This document shows positions 22,560-33,504 of a stretch of DNA of 41,871 nucleotides, piece by piece. The notes beneath the pieces are model-generated. The model had not been told where the DNA came from, searched no databases, and worked only from the letters and a program-made list of their open reading frames with translations. Source of the DNA: Blakeslea trispora (Eukaryota; Mucoromycota; Mucoromycetes; Mucorales; Choanephoraceae). The DNA lies in assembly GCA_025331445.1 (NCBI GenBank), contig JAIWNE010000185.1, positions 1-41,871 of the forward strand, written 5' to 3'. Numbering within the stretch: the stretch's first letter is position 1; each line of letters begins with the position of its first letter. A program made the translations under genes and the position numbers.

Positions 22560-23110
22560 TCTTTATTTTCAAATAAAAAAAAGTAAGTTTCTTTTCTGAT
22601 TCAATTGAGTGAATACTGAGAGTGATATCTTAGGCATTTATTCTCTACTTTTGCTTGACATGGATGTAATATGATTTGTTGTTTGAGGTAAAGATTATTT
22701 AGCTGGTTTGTACTATTTATTTAATTCTTTTTTTTTAGAAACAAGTAATTTGGCTCTCTTTTCCGTTTTCTCTCTGAATGGACATTGTCTTAAGGTAAAT
22801 ACTACACAATAGAAAGCTTACACACTGTTCTGATAATTCTTTTCTAGATGGTTTACCTGTAACATCTTTTAAGTCTCTACTTTTGTCTTTTCTCTTGAAA
22901 TGTGAGTAAACTATCAAGCTTTAAAGGTTCTCTTTAACTCATTGTTTTATTGTAGATTTCTTCCTTTTAAAAGGTTCTTTTGGTTGGTCATACTGGTTTA
23001 TGTCTATAACAAGGTTTAACTGGTTTCAAGTAAGTAATTCTTTTGTATTTACGTCCTTTTCAACCCATCTAACTGTTTTGTTGATAAAGTATTCATTTTT
23101 AGATTCCTTG
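22560..23110 (+). other. Exon-like blocks with splice signals, no open frame (right arm of B)
   Basis: Donor-like AAGTAAGTT (22583), GAGGTAAAG (about 22688), AAGGTAAATAC (about 22795), ATGTGAGTAAAC (about 22901) and CAAGTAAGTAA (about 23031) alternate with T-rich acceptors ending in AG (about 22738, 22848, 22955). No phase gives a protein. The layout matches the arrays in A, C and E. Confidence 0.4.
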
Positions 23111-23479
23111 CTCGATTTCTCTTTCTAACGGTTCTGTATGCTTTTTGGTTTTTGTGCCATTCGTGAAATTGCTGGTTTTTTGATCGTTTCTGCAGTACTT
23201 TCGTTACATTTGTGCCTAAATTCCAAGCGGTTTCTGCCTGTATTCTGGCCATCTATTCCATTTTTTTACTGCCATTTTTGCCAGCGTTTTTGCCTGTTTC
23301 TGGTTCATTTCTAGGCTTTTTTCTCTGATTGATGCCTGCCGTCTGCCCTGGTTTTTTGATCGAATTCCCCCTACATTTCCCCCATAAACTAGCCATTATT
23401 TTCAATCAAAAAAAGTTTTTTCCTATAATAAAAAGCCACTTTTTTAAGCCTCTAATCCTCTATATTTGCTGTAAACAGT

Positions 23480-23642
23480 CCAATTGTAAAGAAGTATATT
23501 TGTGTAAAGAAGTTCATATCATCCAATAAGAAATGTCAATTTCAATAAAATAGCAAATGTAAAGCCAATTAAACAAAGAATTTTTGAGTATATCTATAAA
23601 AATGGCCAATTGAATAAAGATTCTTCGAAAAAGATATCCAAT
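23480..23642. promoter_or_regulatory. Five phased CCAAT boxes near the right end of B
   Basis: CCAAT starts at 23480, 23523, 23565, 23606 and 23638, spaced 43, 42, 41 and 32 bp. The element C array has spacings 43, 42, 42 and 32. CCAAT is the core of the NF-Y/HAP binding site in fungi. Spacing near four helical turns would place most boxes on one face of the DNA. Confidence 0.6.
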
Positions 23643-23689
23643 CACAAAGCTAAAGTAAATAAGACGGACACCCTGTATGATCCACTGGG

Positions 23690-23877
23690 GACATAGCAAG
23701 CATTTCATCTGTCCAGTCCACAGCAGTGATCGTCGGGTCCCAACTAACAGTGGACCTGCAGTGGACTTGCAGTGGGACTCTACGATCACTTTTGTGCAGC
23801 GGACGCCGAATTGCTGTACAAATAACCGACGTCCACCGCTAAATTTGGCAGCAGTGGACGTCCTTTTGGGTGTAGTG
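23690..23877. repeat. Right end and subterminal repeats of element B
   Basis: Many copies of GCAGTGGAC / GTCCACCGCT and related words occur, ending GGGTGTAGTG at 23877. The words match the left end of B at 15578-15625. Confidence 0.8.
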
Positions 23878-24961
23878 CTGGCCTCAAAGGGATGTATCCT
23901 AGAGAGGATATGATGTAGTTGCTTGGTTTCTTGTCTTTGTTGTTCTTGTTGAATATCGGTCTTTTGGTGCAAGTCTGATCTGTATTACTCAAGTATTGTA
24001 TGAGTAATAGCAGGTAACAGTTGTAACCAATGACAGTGCTTTCCGTGTGTCTTTTATTGTTTTGAAGTTCAAGAATACCAGCAGCTCAAGTACTTTTATT
24101 GCCTAACTAGAATGCTACAAGTTGTATCTTTATCATATTCATTTGTTCATTGTTCCTTCCTGTATCTTATATTTGTATTTTGGTTATCTTTTCTTTTCTT
24201 CTTCTATTGTTATATTTTTCCTTTCTGTGTTTGATTTTATTTTTTTATTATTTTTGTACCATTCATATTTTATTTTATTATTATTTTTTTTACTAACCAC
24301 AGCGATGTCTCGGTGTTGTTCTCTCGTTTGGCTTGTCGTTCTGTTTTTTGGAATACTTTTGTGGTTATCTCTCAAATTGATTACTGATAGTCTTATACTT
24401 GTACGTCCTTGGTGTCTATAGTCAAGATTTTTAATCTATTGTTTGGATCTGCGATCAATGTCGGTGTTGTAACATTTGCTACCGTTACTATTTGACAGCT
24501 TATCAAGCAGAAATTTAAGCTATTGTTCACGTTGTGTCCTGTTTAGGAAATGTATTTAAAACCAAAAGTCTGATCGTTGCTGAAATCACTAATGCACTTG
24601 GTATTATTGGTGATTTTATTAATATTGTAGTTATACAAGTTCTATAGTATATAAGAATCCTATTTTGTTAGATCTTATAGATATTTTAATAAATTTTTTT
24701 CTTTTGTTATCTTTCACATTAAATTTTGTTAACTCATTCCTACCTTCAAATTCTATCTTTGAAGCTAACAAGTGCCTAATCTCCTTTATATTTGTATCTC
24801 TCTGTGTGCTAAGATAGTTTTTACAGTCTTCTATCTATTCCTTTGTTTTTCTTATTTTATTCTGACTTGTTCGAATCAAAGGTAACATACTGGGGAGATA
24901 TAAAGTTGTCGATTGTGTCCACTTCGTTGGCAGAAGTGAGCTTATTATTATGTTGTTTAAC
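23878..24961. other. Unassigned sequence between elements B and C
   Basis: This is AT-rich, largely T-rich sequence outside the CACTA termini. Short frames are present on both strands but none is convincing. Near 23880-23975 the minus strand is Gln/Lys-rich in more than one frame, which could be chance or an exon of an unknown host gene. No RNA or repeat is recognised. Confidence 0.4.
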
Positions 24962-25973
24962 CACTACACCTAACCCGTGCCGGACGCACGTCGGACACGT
25001 GCGGCTAACATGTGCTTATTTTTCCAACTTTTGATTTTGACTATAAAAATTGCTGTTTTTTTTACAGAAATGTAGATGTATCTTCTAGGCTTCCAAAACT
25101 TCTTACAGATTTAAAATTGGATGTATTTTCATAAAGTTATTACCATTTACATTTCTTTTATCATTTCACTGCTTAAAGAAATTTCGCTCTTCAAATTTTT
25201 TGGCAGTGATTTTTCCTCTGCTTAAGATTTTGAAGCAACCTGATTTCCTTAATGCTGAGGAGTTTGAAATGTCTTGTCATTTTTTCTTCAAAAAATATCA
25301 AGACTTAAAATCACTGCTTAAAAAATTGGAAAATACTTTCGGAAACGAGAAAATTGAAAAATTGAGAACGAGACTCACAAAATAATTGGGAAAATCTTTT
25401 AAAAATGGGAATTAAAAATCTTAAAGCACTAAAAAAAAGAAACTTTCAAAAAAAAAAGAGACTCTCAAAAAAAAAGATACTAGAAAAAATAAAAAAAAAG
25501 AGGTTGAAAAAAAAAGAGACACTTAAAAAACACTTAAAAGATTGCTTAAAGATGGGTAGTTTGAAAAGCCAAAAGCTGTCAAAATAAAGACGTAGATAAC
25601 ATACAAACATAATTTAATCCTTATACTAGATCTTGTCAAAGCTACTCGTATAAAAGGTTTATTTTTGAAATACAACACAAAGACGCTAATCCCTTTTATA
25701 TTTGATAGATAAGGTAAAGCCAAAGTCATTATCACACACTATTCTATGCTAACAGCTCTTTTTATCGTATTCCATTCCCTTATACTCGTTTCAATACATA
25801 TCATTCCAGAATAACATAACCGTAAATACAAGTAAAGCAATAACTTGACAAGATGTTGTCTTTTTTTTATTGCTTAAATACAATTCTTCAACCAAATATT
25901 CAAGGTCACTGTTCGTGATGCAGTCCGTTCCAATAAAGAGCCGTTTACAATCCAAACCAAAAGTATTACTTAC

Positions 25974-26036
25974 CTTTTACCTGGTTAGTAATAAAGCGTT
26001 CAACAGTAGATTTCAATAATTGTGTACTGACAATAA
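25974..26036 (-). pseudogene. 63-nt exon in the left arm of C, homologous to the B remnant
   Basis: It is bounded by TTTTAG and GTAAGT and encodes QLLKSTVERFITNQ. It has the same length and phase as 16583-16645 in B, with several silent codon differences, which suggests past selection on protein sequence. The adjoining exon fragments of B are also recognisable. Confidence 0.4.
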
Positions 26037-26759
26037 CTAAAACTTGGGTGTAGAAAAACAGTGATGCTGAAATGAGAGGATCTTACACGTTTGCTGGCGA
26101 TAGCTCTTTTTTTTTGTAGACACAGTCAAAGTCATTCTAGTTTTGTTTACGTGTTTTTTGCTCTAAACTTCTAGACTCTTGTAAGATTGTTGATTGCGCA
26201 CTTGCATTGCGTTGCTTTGTTGTGATGACGGGAGTTTGTTGAGGCTCATCAACTTGGTTAAAAATATACATGTAGTGAGTAAAAGTTCATTTAGTAATAA
26301 AAAAAAGAAATAGAAGGAAAGAGAAAAAACTGTCTGGGAAAAAATAACACCTCAGAAAACCTGTTTTTAAAAAAAAAGGGCTCATTTAATGTCAACATTA
26401 TCTGTTTTAAATGGCTTGCTATGGCAATCTAATTAAACCATCTTGAGTATCTGTTGTAATGAATTACATGGCCTATGGATATCGACACTATTAAGCTGAT
26501 TAGCAAAGTCTCATGTAAAGTACAATGTTAACAGTTATTCTTTGTGTTACTGATGAGAGAGAAAAATCATCTATCTTCAGTCTCTGTTCATCTAATTTTC
26601 TACGGATCGTATTTTTACAGATCTTTTTGGTTTTCGATTCATTTTTTATCACGAAAATAGAAATTTGTCAATATGTCATTTTATTTAGACATACTTTTTC
26701 CTTTTTTTTTTATTCTTTTCTCTTCCATTTCTTTTACTTTTTTATATTTTGAAATAAAA

Positions 26760-27215
26760 CATGTAAGTACTTTCCCATACCCAAGCAGGAGTTTATTGAA
26801 TATTATTCTCCATGTAGGCATGTTATCTTTAGAGCTTATGAAGACTAATACATAATTTAAGGTACAATTTGACAAACAAGTATATTGCTGTTTACTTACC
26901 ATCTTTTTTTTTCTTAGGATTAGTCATGTAGTTTTGTCTTTTCTCGAGAAACTTGGTATAAAAGTAAGCAAAGTCATTGAATATGACTCAAGGCCTCTCT
27001 AACTGTACTATTTAGTTACCTTAGACACTCGTAATTGTATCTGGCTATAACCTGAGGTGCTATGATGCTTTAGTATGTAAGTAAATGATTAAATTATCTC
27101 ATTTCGGTTTAACTTATTCAGTTTTTCTAGTTTCTTTTCTGTTGTTGAGCTTCTATCGCTTTAGTGCGTTACCCTTTACTTTCCGAATGGCTGTTTGAGA
27201 CTTTTAAAGTAAGTA
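26760..27215 (+). other. Exon-like blocks with splice signals (right arm of C)
   Basis: Donors ATGTAAGTAC (about 26763), AAGTAAGCAA (about 26961), ATGTAAGTAAATG (about 27077) and AAGTAAGTAAATG (about 27209) occur, with an acceptor TTTTCTTAG (about 26919). There is no coherent reading frame. The array persists although the protein genes were deleted. Confidence 0.35.
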
Positions 27216-27545
27216 AATGACATTATTTTCTGCTTGCTTTATAACTAACTGTTTTAGCATTTTAATAGTCATTTTGCTAAGGTTTTTCTGAAATTTCGTG
27301 ATAACTGATTTTGCTCTTTCGCCTGCTTTTTGGCCGTATTTTGCCTGCTTTTTGGCCGTATTTTGCCCGTCATTTTGCCTACCATTTTGGCTGGATTTTT
27401 GCCTATTCATTCTACCTGGATTCCTATAGAACCCCTAATATTCTCCCCCTGTATAAGCCATTATTTTCAGCCAATATATACCATTTTTTTTATAATAAAA
27501 AGCACTATTTTAAACCTATAATTCTCTATATTTGATCTATATAAC

Positions 27546-27709
27546 CCAATCATAAAGAAGTGTATTGACGTAAAGAAGCCCATTTTGTCCAATTAAATGC
27601 ATACATTCAATAAAGATACCGAGTATGAAGCCAATTAAAACGAATTGATGATTGTATATTTTGATAAAGAAGCCAATTGAATGAGGATGTCATGAGTAAA
27701 CAATCCAAT
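27546..27709. promoter_or_regulatory. Five phased CCAAT boxes near the right end of C
   Basis: CCAAT starts at 27546, 27589, 27631, 27673 and 27705 (spacings 43, 42, 42, 32). The spacing is kept although the sequence between boxes differs noticeably from B. Confidence 0.6.
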
Positions 27710-27749
27710 CAGGTCGTTTTAATGAAAGCGAAAGACAAAGAGGTTCACT

Positions 27750-27947
27750 CAAACTCTCATGCGAAAACACAAGACGTTGCTCCGCCCTGTCTTTCAATGC
27801 GTTGACACATGACAGTGTTTCGCTGTGTCGTCTCAATGCGAAAACACATGACGCCCTACGCTTTGCGCGCGTCATGCCTGGAACGTGCGTTACAGTCAAG
27901 TTATCCGCAGAAATTGGCGTGCGCGCGACGACCCTTTATGTGTAGTG
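27750..27947. repeat. Right subterminal repeats of C
   Basis: TGCGAAAACACAAGACG, TGCGTTGACACATGACA and TGCGAAAACACATGACG occur with inverted relatives, then a GCGCGC-rich stretch and TGTAGTG. These words are not found in the left end of C (GGACGCACGTCGG); only a short ACGTGCGT match links the two ends. Confidence 0.65.
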
Positions 27948-28184
27948 GACAGAAGTTAAGCTTTTGAGCCAATAAGATCACTGGAAAAGCTTGACGTAGA
28001 CAACTGTGTCTTATATTATAAGTCTATGATCTTTATTTTTATTTTATATTTCTTTAACAATAGGTTACCTGTGTTTTATATTATAAGTCTATAATAAAGA
28101 GCTTATAATATTCAACAGCAGGGTATTTATACTTTTCTAAACTATACTAAATATCCATACTATTATAAATAAAGTAGGAAGCAA
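27948..28184 (-). other. Probable 3' flank or LTR remnant of the gypsy element
   Basis: It lies directly downstream of the minus-strand pol-derived gene. Read on the minus strand it has AAGTATAAATACCC (a TATA-like box) and AATAAA-like signals, and TTATATTATAAGTCTAT occurs twice (28013 and 28078). These suit an LTR, but no LTR boundary or second LTR is visible. Confidence 0.35.
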
Positions 28185-31100
28185 TTATATACTGGAATCC
28201 GATTGAGTATTGTGCCTTGACGAATTATATGAGTATCTGACTTTTCCTAAAGGTAATAGTCTTGTACCAATTAGATTGAGTCGGGTCTTCTTTTTCTTTT
28301 TGTTCAGCAATTGTGGTTTAAACCTTCGCTTATTTGGATTGTATCTAGAAGGAAGGTTGTACTCTACTTCAATTGGCTGTTTATGTGCAGAAGTACTATT
28401 TTCTACGACATCACCCCCCTCCTGGCTTGAAGTTCGGCTCTGAACTTTTGAAGAGGACGTACCAGCAGCAGAAACAGGAGTAGACGTAGCAGCAGAAACA
28501 GGTAGAGGAACGGACAAATCATCAATATCATCGATATCAACATCAAAATTGAATTCAGAATCAGGAATATCAGCATACGCGTCAACAAAAATTTCGTCTT
28601 GAGGGTCAGCGTTCATAGAGCAGTCAGCATTTGTATCAGAATCAACAGTTGGTTCGACTAAATTAGAAACAGGGTCAAGAGCAGGTTGTAGAAGAGGTGA
28701 ACTAGTATGATGTGACAAATGAGGTGACAAAATAAGAGGCGATTGAGAGACATCAAATTTAGCGACTTGCTGTAGAGGTATAGCAGGTTTTCAACTGGGT
28801 CAACATGATCAACTCCAACATGATCGACTCCAGCATGATCAATGTCAATGGGATTAAATTTAACAGGATCAATTTGGACAGGATCAATTTCGATGGGATC
28901 AATTTCAACAGGGTCAATTTCAACAGGATCAATTTCAACAGGATCACTTGCAATGGAATCAGTATGAGTAGGATCAGCAGAGATAGAGTCAGAGATGATA
29001 GGAGGATCACCAGCAGATTCATTGAAAATAGTATCATAAATGGCCGAATTATCTTGCACCAGCGGATCCAATGTAGGAGCATCATCAATAAAACCATCGT
29101 TGGCAACTATAGGTGGAACTTTTGGAATAACAGCAGCACGACCAACGTTAGTCATGACTGGTTTCCATTCTTGACGTGCAACCATTAGATCATACCAAGG
29201 AACAGAGGAATCATGGCCATTTGCAACTTTTAATCGGTCAACATGAACGAGTGATTGTAGCGGTTCACCGGCTAAAGTATGCAGCTTGTAGGTGCCAAAA
29301 TCAGGGAACGATTGTACAACTATATAAGGACCTTTATAGTTGGGTTCCAAACCATAGCGACCTTCATGGGTGAGCATCACCTTATCACCAATTTCAAAAC
29401 CAACTTTCTTGATTTGAGCATCCCACTTTTCTTTGTCTTTTTCAGACATGGCCTTCATGCGAAATTCAGCTGCAGCACGGTGTTGACCTATATCAGCCAG
29501 TTCTCTTGAAGTGATATCAGCCACTGTACGTGGATCACTAAAAGTCTTTTTGTCAATATATGGTACTAATGGGTCACCAGGTAAGCGTGGTTCACGACCA
29601 TATGTCAAAAAGAAAGGGCTGTAACCGGTAGTAGAGTGAATACGGATTCTTGATGCCCATAATGCAGTGTTGACAAAGTCGTCCTAACGATGGAGAGCAC
29701 CGTTAACATATTCTCTTAACATGGCCTTGATTACACCGTTAAATCGTTCGACCTTAGAGTTAGTCCTTGGATGATAAGCCGAGGTCAACTTATGGTGAGT
29801 ACCAACACGTTTTAAATAGGCATTAACAATTGCACTATTAAAATTAGAGCCACGATCGGTAAGGAATTCCGAAGGACAACCAAAGCGCATCATAATTTCT
29901 TCGTATATGAAATCAACGACGGCTTCTTTGGTAGCAAATGGGACAGCACGAGCAATTGGCCAATTAGTGGCGTAATCCACAGCAACTAGCAACCAGCGAT
30001 TTCCTTTCACAGTCAAAGGCATTTCACCTACAAAGTCCAGATGCCAACGATCAAAGGCGGTAGGTACCTTGAGCGGGTGCATCACATCATGATGAGTGTG
30101 ATCAATGAGACTATTGACTTGGCAGGCTGGGCAGGTCTTTAACCATTCTTTAAGATCGCGCTTGAGACTGGGCCACCAAAAACGAGGTACAAACAGTTTG
30201 GTCATAGTTCCTACTCCAGCGTGTCCATTTGACTCATGATAGCGAGCTACTAGATCGGCTCTAGTAGCAAAAGGTACAAACGGAACAGCTTTCATAGTTT
30301 TCTTGTCATCAATTTCAACCTTACGGAACACCTTATTATCTTTGACAATAAAATGATCTTGTCGTTCAACCAGATATTTTTTCAAATCAGTCGATTTAAC
30401 ACGTTCAAGATTTAAATATAAAAGTGGCCAGTCATTTTGAATTGACTCGGGCGCATCTTTCATAGTCCACATGGCATACAGAAATTGAGGTTCCAATGAG
30501 GTATCAGCAGTATCAGATTCAGGACCACCAATTCGAGACAGAACGTCAGCTGCGTTGTTTTCTTTTCCTGGCTTGTATTCAATGGTAGGTGAATAAAGCT
30601 TCAATTCATTCATCCATCTGACAAGTCTTGGACTCATTTTTTCCTGTGTGCGCAGATAGCAATTAGGTAAATGATCAAACAAGATCTTGTATCCACCACT
30701 GCAACCATCTAGAAAGCAACGCCATACACGAAGAGCATGTAAAATACCCATGAGCTCTCTTTCTTGAGCAGGGTAGTTGCGCTCAGCGGACGAGAATTTC
30801 TTGGATTCATAGGCGACAGGATGCCAAGCAGGAGGATCTTTGTCATCAGGCTGTAGGAGAACAGCACCGCATCCAAAATCGGACGCATCTGTCTCTACAC
30901 GAAAAGGCTTTTCCATGTTGGGCGCTTGCAATACAGGAGCTGAAACCATAAGTGACTTGATCTTGTCAAAACTGTCCTGACACTCTTTTGTCCAAGCAAT
31001 AGGTCGACGTTTAGGACCAGTGCCATTTGTCAAATCAGTCAATGGTGATGCAATAGACGCAAAGCCAGAGATAAAGCGGCGATAATGCTGGGCGAGTCCG

Positions 31101-31253
31101 ATAAAGGAGCGTACCTCTTGCACGTTAGTCAACGCAGGCCAAGCGTTCAATACCTCCACCTTGGTACGACTAGGTAAAATACCATTGGCAGTGATGTCGA
31201 ATCCAACAAATGTTAATTATCGCTTGCCAAATTCGCACTTCTTTAGGGCTAAT
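28185..31253 (-). pseudogene. Ty3/gypsy retrotransposon pol fragment (RT end, RNase H, integrase, tail)
   Basis: Reading leftward: the RT thumb (LKKCEFGKR...LTFVGFDITANG), RNase H (TDASDFGCGAVLLQ, QERELMGILHALR, NNAADVLSR), the integrase zinc-binding HHCC region (HESNGHAG...CPACQ), then the integrase core with WHLDFVGEMP, LTDRGSNFNS and NSKVERFNG (Asp, Asp, Glu). After that come a GPY-like region (YKGPYIVVQSF...VHVDRLK), an acidic repeat tail and a Lys-rich end. Stops occur at 31217-31219 and 29684-29686 (where Trp is expected), with a frameshift near 28783. Gag, protease and most of RT are missing because the fragment ends at the Merlin terminus (31254). No 5' LTR is seen. It is a dead, truncated copy. 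Confidence 0.9.
28806..28970 (-). repeat. 15-bp minisatellite in the gypsy tail coding DP-x-x-I repeats
   Basis: About 11 units in strict 15-bp register (consensus GGATCAATTTCAACA on the plus strand) encode pentapeptides such as DPVEI and DHVGV on the minus strand. The unit length is a multiple of three, so copy changes keep the frame. The middle units are nearly identical and the outer ones more diverged, as in slippage expansion. Confidence 0.8.
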
Positions 31254-31411
31254 TGTAAGAACATCCCCGGATTTTTTAAAAGTAGTGCCAGGTACTTCAA
31301 AATTATAGATAATAACAATAAACACACTAGAACACATATACAATTTAGTTTTTCTTGCTATCTCAATTTCAAGTGGAGATAGTAACAAAAAACCATTTTC
31401 TTTGATTTTTG

Positions 31412-31473
31412 AATAATGGTATGTGTTTTGTTGATAGCTTTGAGTAATGGTATGTGTTTTGTTGATAGCTTTG
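31412..31473. repeat. 31-bp tandem duplication inside Merlin
   Basis: Two adjacent copies share TAATGGTATGTGTTTTGTTG and TGATAGCTTTG, differing at one or two bases near the unit start. They lie just upstream of the tRNA-like sequence at 31485. Confidence 0.8.
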
Positions 31474-31484
31474 TCTAAATATTT

Positions 31485-31554
31485 TGGACTAGTAGCCCAG
31501 TGGTATAACATTGGACTTACAGGCGTTAGGATTTGAGTTCAAATCCTCGTAACC
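31485..31554 (+). tRNA. tRNA-like sequence (degenerate) with Pol III boxes
   Basis: TAGCCCAGTGGTA fits an A box, GAGTTCAAATCCT fits a B box, and a run of seven T follows at 31555. The D and T regions are tRNA-like, but acceptor and anticodon stems do not pair, so it is not a functional tRNA by eye. It could be a tRNA-derived SINE fragment. TAC is the candidate anticodon triplet, weakly supported. Confidence 0.3.
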
Positions 31555-31688
31555 GTTTTTTTATATTTTATTTATTTAAAATACTTCCGGGCAATTTCTT
31601 TTTATTTTGATTTTAAGATTATTATTTTGAAAATTTTTTTCTTTTTTTTGCTTTTCTTTAAATCTCTTAAAACTTAACAACTGTTAAC

Positions 31689-32986
31689 ATGCCACCCATT
31701 CGCAGATCTACTCGTCAGTTGCTCTCATCTAACGACATGGAGAATAACAACGACCAGATGTCAACAACAACAGCTGTAAATGAGCAAGTTTTACGCGTAG
31801 AAGCTGAAACCAACGAAGAGTAACTAGCAAACAATATTTTATTTATAAGTGAACTAAACAAATAGTTTTAGAATTGTTAACTCAAGTGATGAGGTTGCTC
31901 ATTGGAGTCGTGATCGAGTTATTCCCCTTATGAATGGAGGCACTTTTTTCGAAACTTTCGGAACAGTTGAAAAATATCAAAGGTATGCTGTAATAATTGT
32001 TTGAATTGCTTAAATTAACTTCGGGGCTTTAGATATCTTCTTAATAATGGCATTTTTTATAACATCGATGCAGTGTTTCTTTGTCAAGGCGATAGAGATA
32101 GCAGAATGTATTTCAATGATAGAAGATATCCTCGTTGCCGTTGTAATGGCCGTATCATTGATAGAAAAACAAGAGAAAAATGTTGTAATGGCAAAGAAAT
32201 GACAGCAAAAAAAAAACTCTTTTTTCGAAAATCGCAAATTGAACGAAGCTGAAGTAATGCGATTCCTATATGGCTGGGCTTTAGGCATGCGTAATTCCCA
32301 GTTGACTCTTTTTGTTGGTACTTCATTTAACTCTATTAGAGAGTTAATGAATGGATGGTATCAAATGATCCAAGAAGACATTCGTAACGATGATGTGAAG
32401 ATTGGTGGACCAGGTGTTATTGTAGAATTAGATGAATCCAAGTTTGGAAAAAGAAAATATCATCAAGGTCATCGAGTTGAAGGTGTTTGGGTCTTTGGTG
32501 GTATCGAACGATCAGATGAAAGAAAATGCTTTTTGGTTACTGTGCCCAATCGAACGGCTGCTACTTTATTGGATGTAATCGAAAGACATGTGCTTCCTGG
32601 ATCCATCATCCACACGGATTGTTGGAAAGCATATGATCGAATTGAAGAGTTAGGTAGACTCTATGAGCATTTTACAGTGAATCATAGTGTGGAATATGTT
32701 ACCGAAGAAGGTGTTCATACAAACACGATTGAAGGTAAGTTATTTTATATCTTAAGTTATTTTTTTACTAATAAATTAAATAGGCACATGGCATGGAATA
32801 AAAATTAATGTTACTCCTCGCCAAAGAAACAAATAAATGATGCCTTGGGTTTTGTTGAAGTTTATTTGGTCAAGAAAGCATTTTGGAGACATTTGGGGTG
32901 GTATTGAAAAAGTACTTAAAGAAGTACAATTTGCTCGTGCCCAAATTAATCCACCTTTTATCACTGATTACGATGAGAATGATTAA
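31689..32986 (+). pseudogene. Merlin transposase (IS1595/ISXO2-like DDE), one frameshift and one stop
   Basis: Exons are 31689-31819, 31872-31982, 32033-32734 and 32784-32986, with 49-52 bp GT-AG introns. The N-terminal part has paired Cys residues (RCRCNG, EKCCNG). The catalytic core shows VELDESKFGKRKY (first Asp), SIIHTDCWKAYD (second Asp) and HTNTIEG-TWHG, where Glu and the following Trp are joined across the last intron. It is followed by IKINVTPRQRNK and a C-terminal FWRHLGW-like region in shifted context. A 10-A run at 32207-32216 carries one base too many for the frame, and TAA at 32834-32836 interrupts the end. The start ATG precedes PPIRRSTRQ. The protein would mobilise the surrounding inverted ends. 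Confidence 0.85.
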
Positions 32987-33500
32987 AAGTTCTTTTATTA
33001 ATTAATTCAATAAATGCTCAATTCTTTTTTTTAAAAAAAACCCCAAACGATTTATTCAGAAGACAATTATTAGCAAATGTTTAGTTGGTTTCTAAAAATA
33101 ATGAACTAGTTATTTTATAATCTAACATATTTTATTTAAAGATTATTTAACTTCATTCAAGTAAAAAGATAAAAATCAAACTTTAATGAAGTAATTTAAA
33201 ACTTTTATGGCTGTTGTATTATATTTATTTAAAAGAATAAGTATTCTCTTTTTTACTAATTTTAAAAAGAAATAAAATACAGCAGCTTTGATGTGATCAT
33301 TTCAATACATTGTTGCTAACATATTTTTTGACGTCAAATAGAAAGCTGTATCATCTTAGATTTTTTATTTCTTTTCATGAAAAATAAAAGCTATCTTAGC
33401 TATTTGGAATACAAAACTATTGAAAAATGCACCATCAATAACAAAGCATTCAAAAGAAAGGTTTGAGCTATTGATTTCACTTTATAAATATAAAAAATAA
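32987..33500. other. Non-coding right part of Merlin
   Basis: AT-rich sequence follows the transposase stop, with TTCAATAAATG as a likely polyadenylation signal near 33007. I see no gene or repeat in it. Confidence 0.5.
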
Positions 33501-33504
33501 AAAT

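Larger units (their letters stand above)
15558..23877 (+). mobile_element. CACTA-like (Tnp2) DNA transposon B, near-intact
   Basis: It starts CACTACACCAAA (15558) and ends TTTTGGGTGTAGTG (23877). The subterminal words GTGGACG / CGTCCACCGCT occur at both ends (15578-15625 and 23745-23865). Length is 8320 bp. It carries a four-exon Tnp2 gene with only two 1-nt frameshifts, and an intact convergent 289-aa gene. It starts 2 bp after the end of element A (spacer AA). The three bases following it (CTG) do not match those before it (GAA), but do match those before element A. Confidence 0.85.
24962..27947 (+). mobile_element. Non-autonomous CACTA-like element C (B-type deletion derivative)
   Basis: Ends are CACTACACCTAA (24962) and TTATGTGTAGTG (ending 27947); length is 2986 bp. 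The left about 1.35 kb matches the left arm of B, and the right about 1.5 kb matches its right arm, including exon-like blocks and the CCAAT array. The Tnp2 and partner genes are missing. Flanking triplets are AAC and GAC, so a perfect 3-bp duplication is not seen. Mobility would depend on a transposase supplied by an autonomous relative. Confidence 0.8.

Noticed and set aside
22499..22600. Pyrimidine tract as a possible retrotransposon polypurine tract
   Set aside because: No LTR or pol sequence is nearby; it lies within the right arm of element B.
23786..23992. Host gene exon next to element B (minus-strand Gln/Lys-rich frames)
   Set aside because: The frames run through the transposon terminus, no splice or start context is convincing, and more than one frame looks equally biased.
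24122..24421. A 99-codon hydrophobic frame suggesting a membrane protein
   Set aside because: The region is T-rich, which produces Phe/Leu/Ile runs by composition; no start context or homologous copy supports it.
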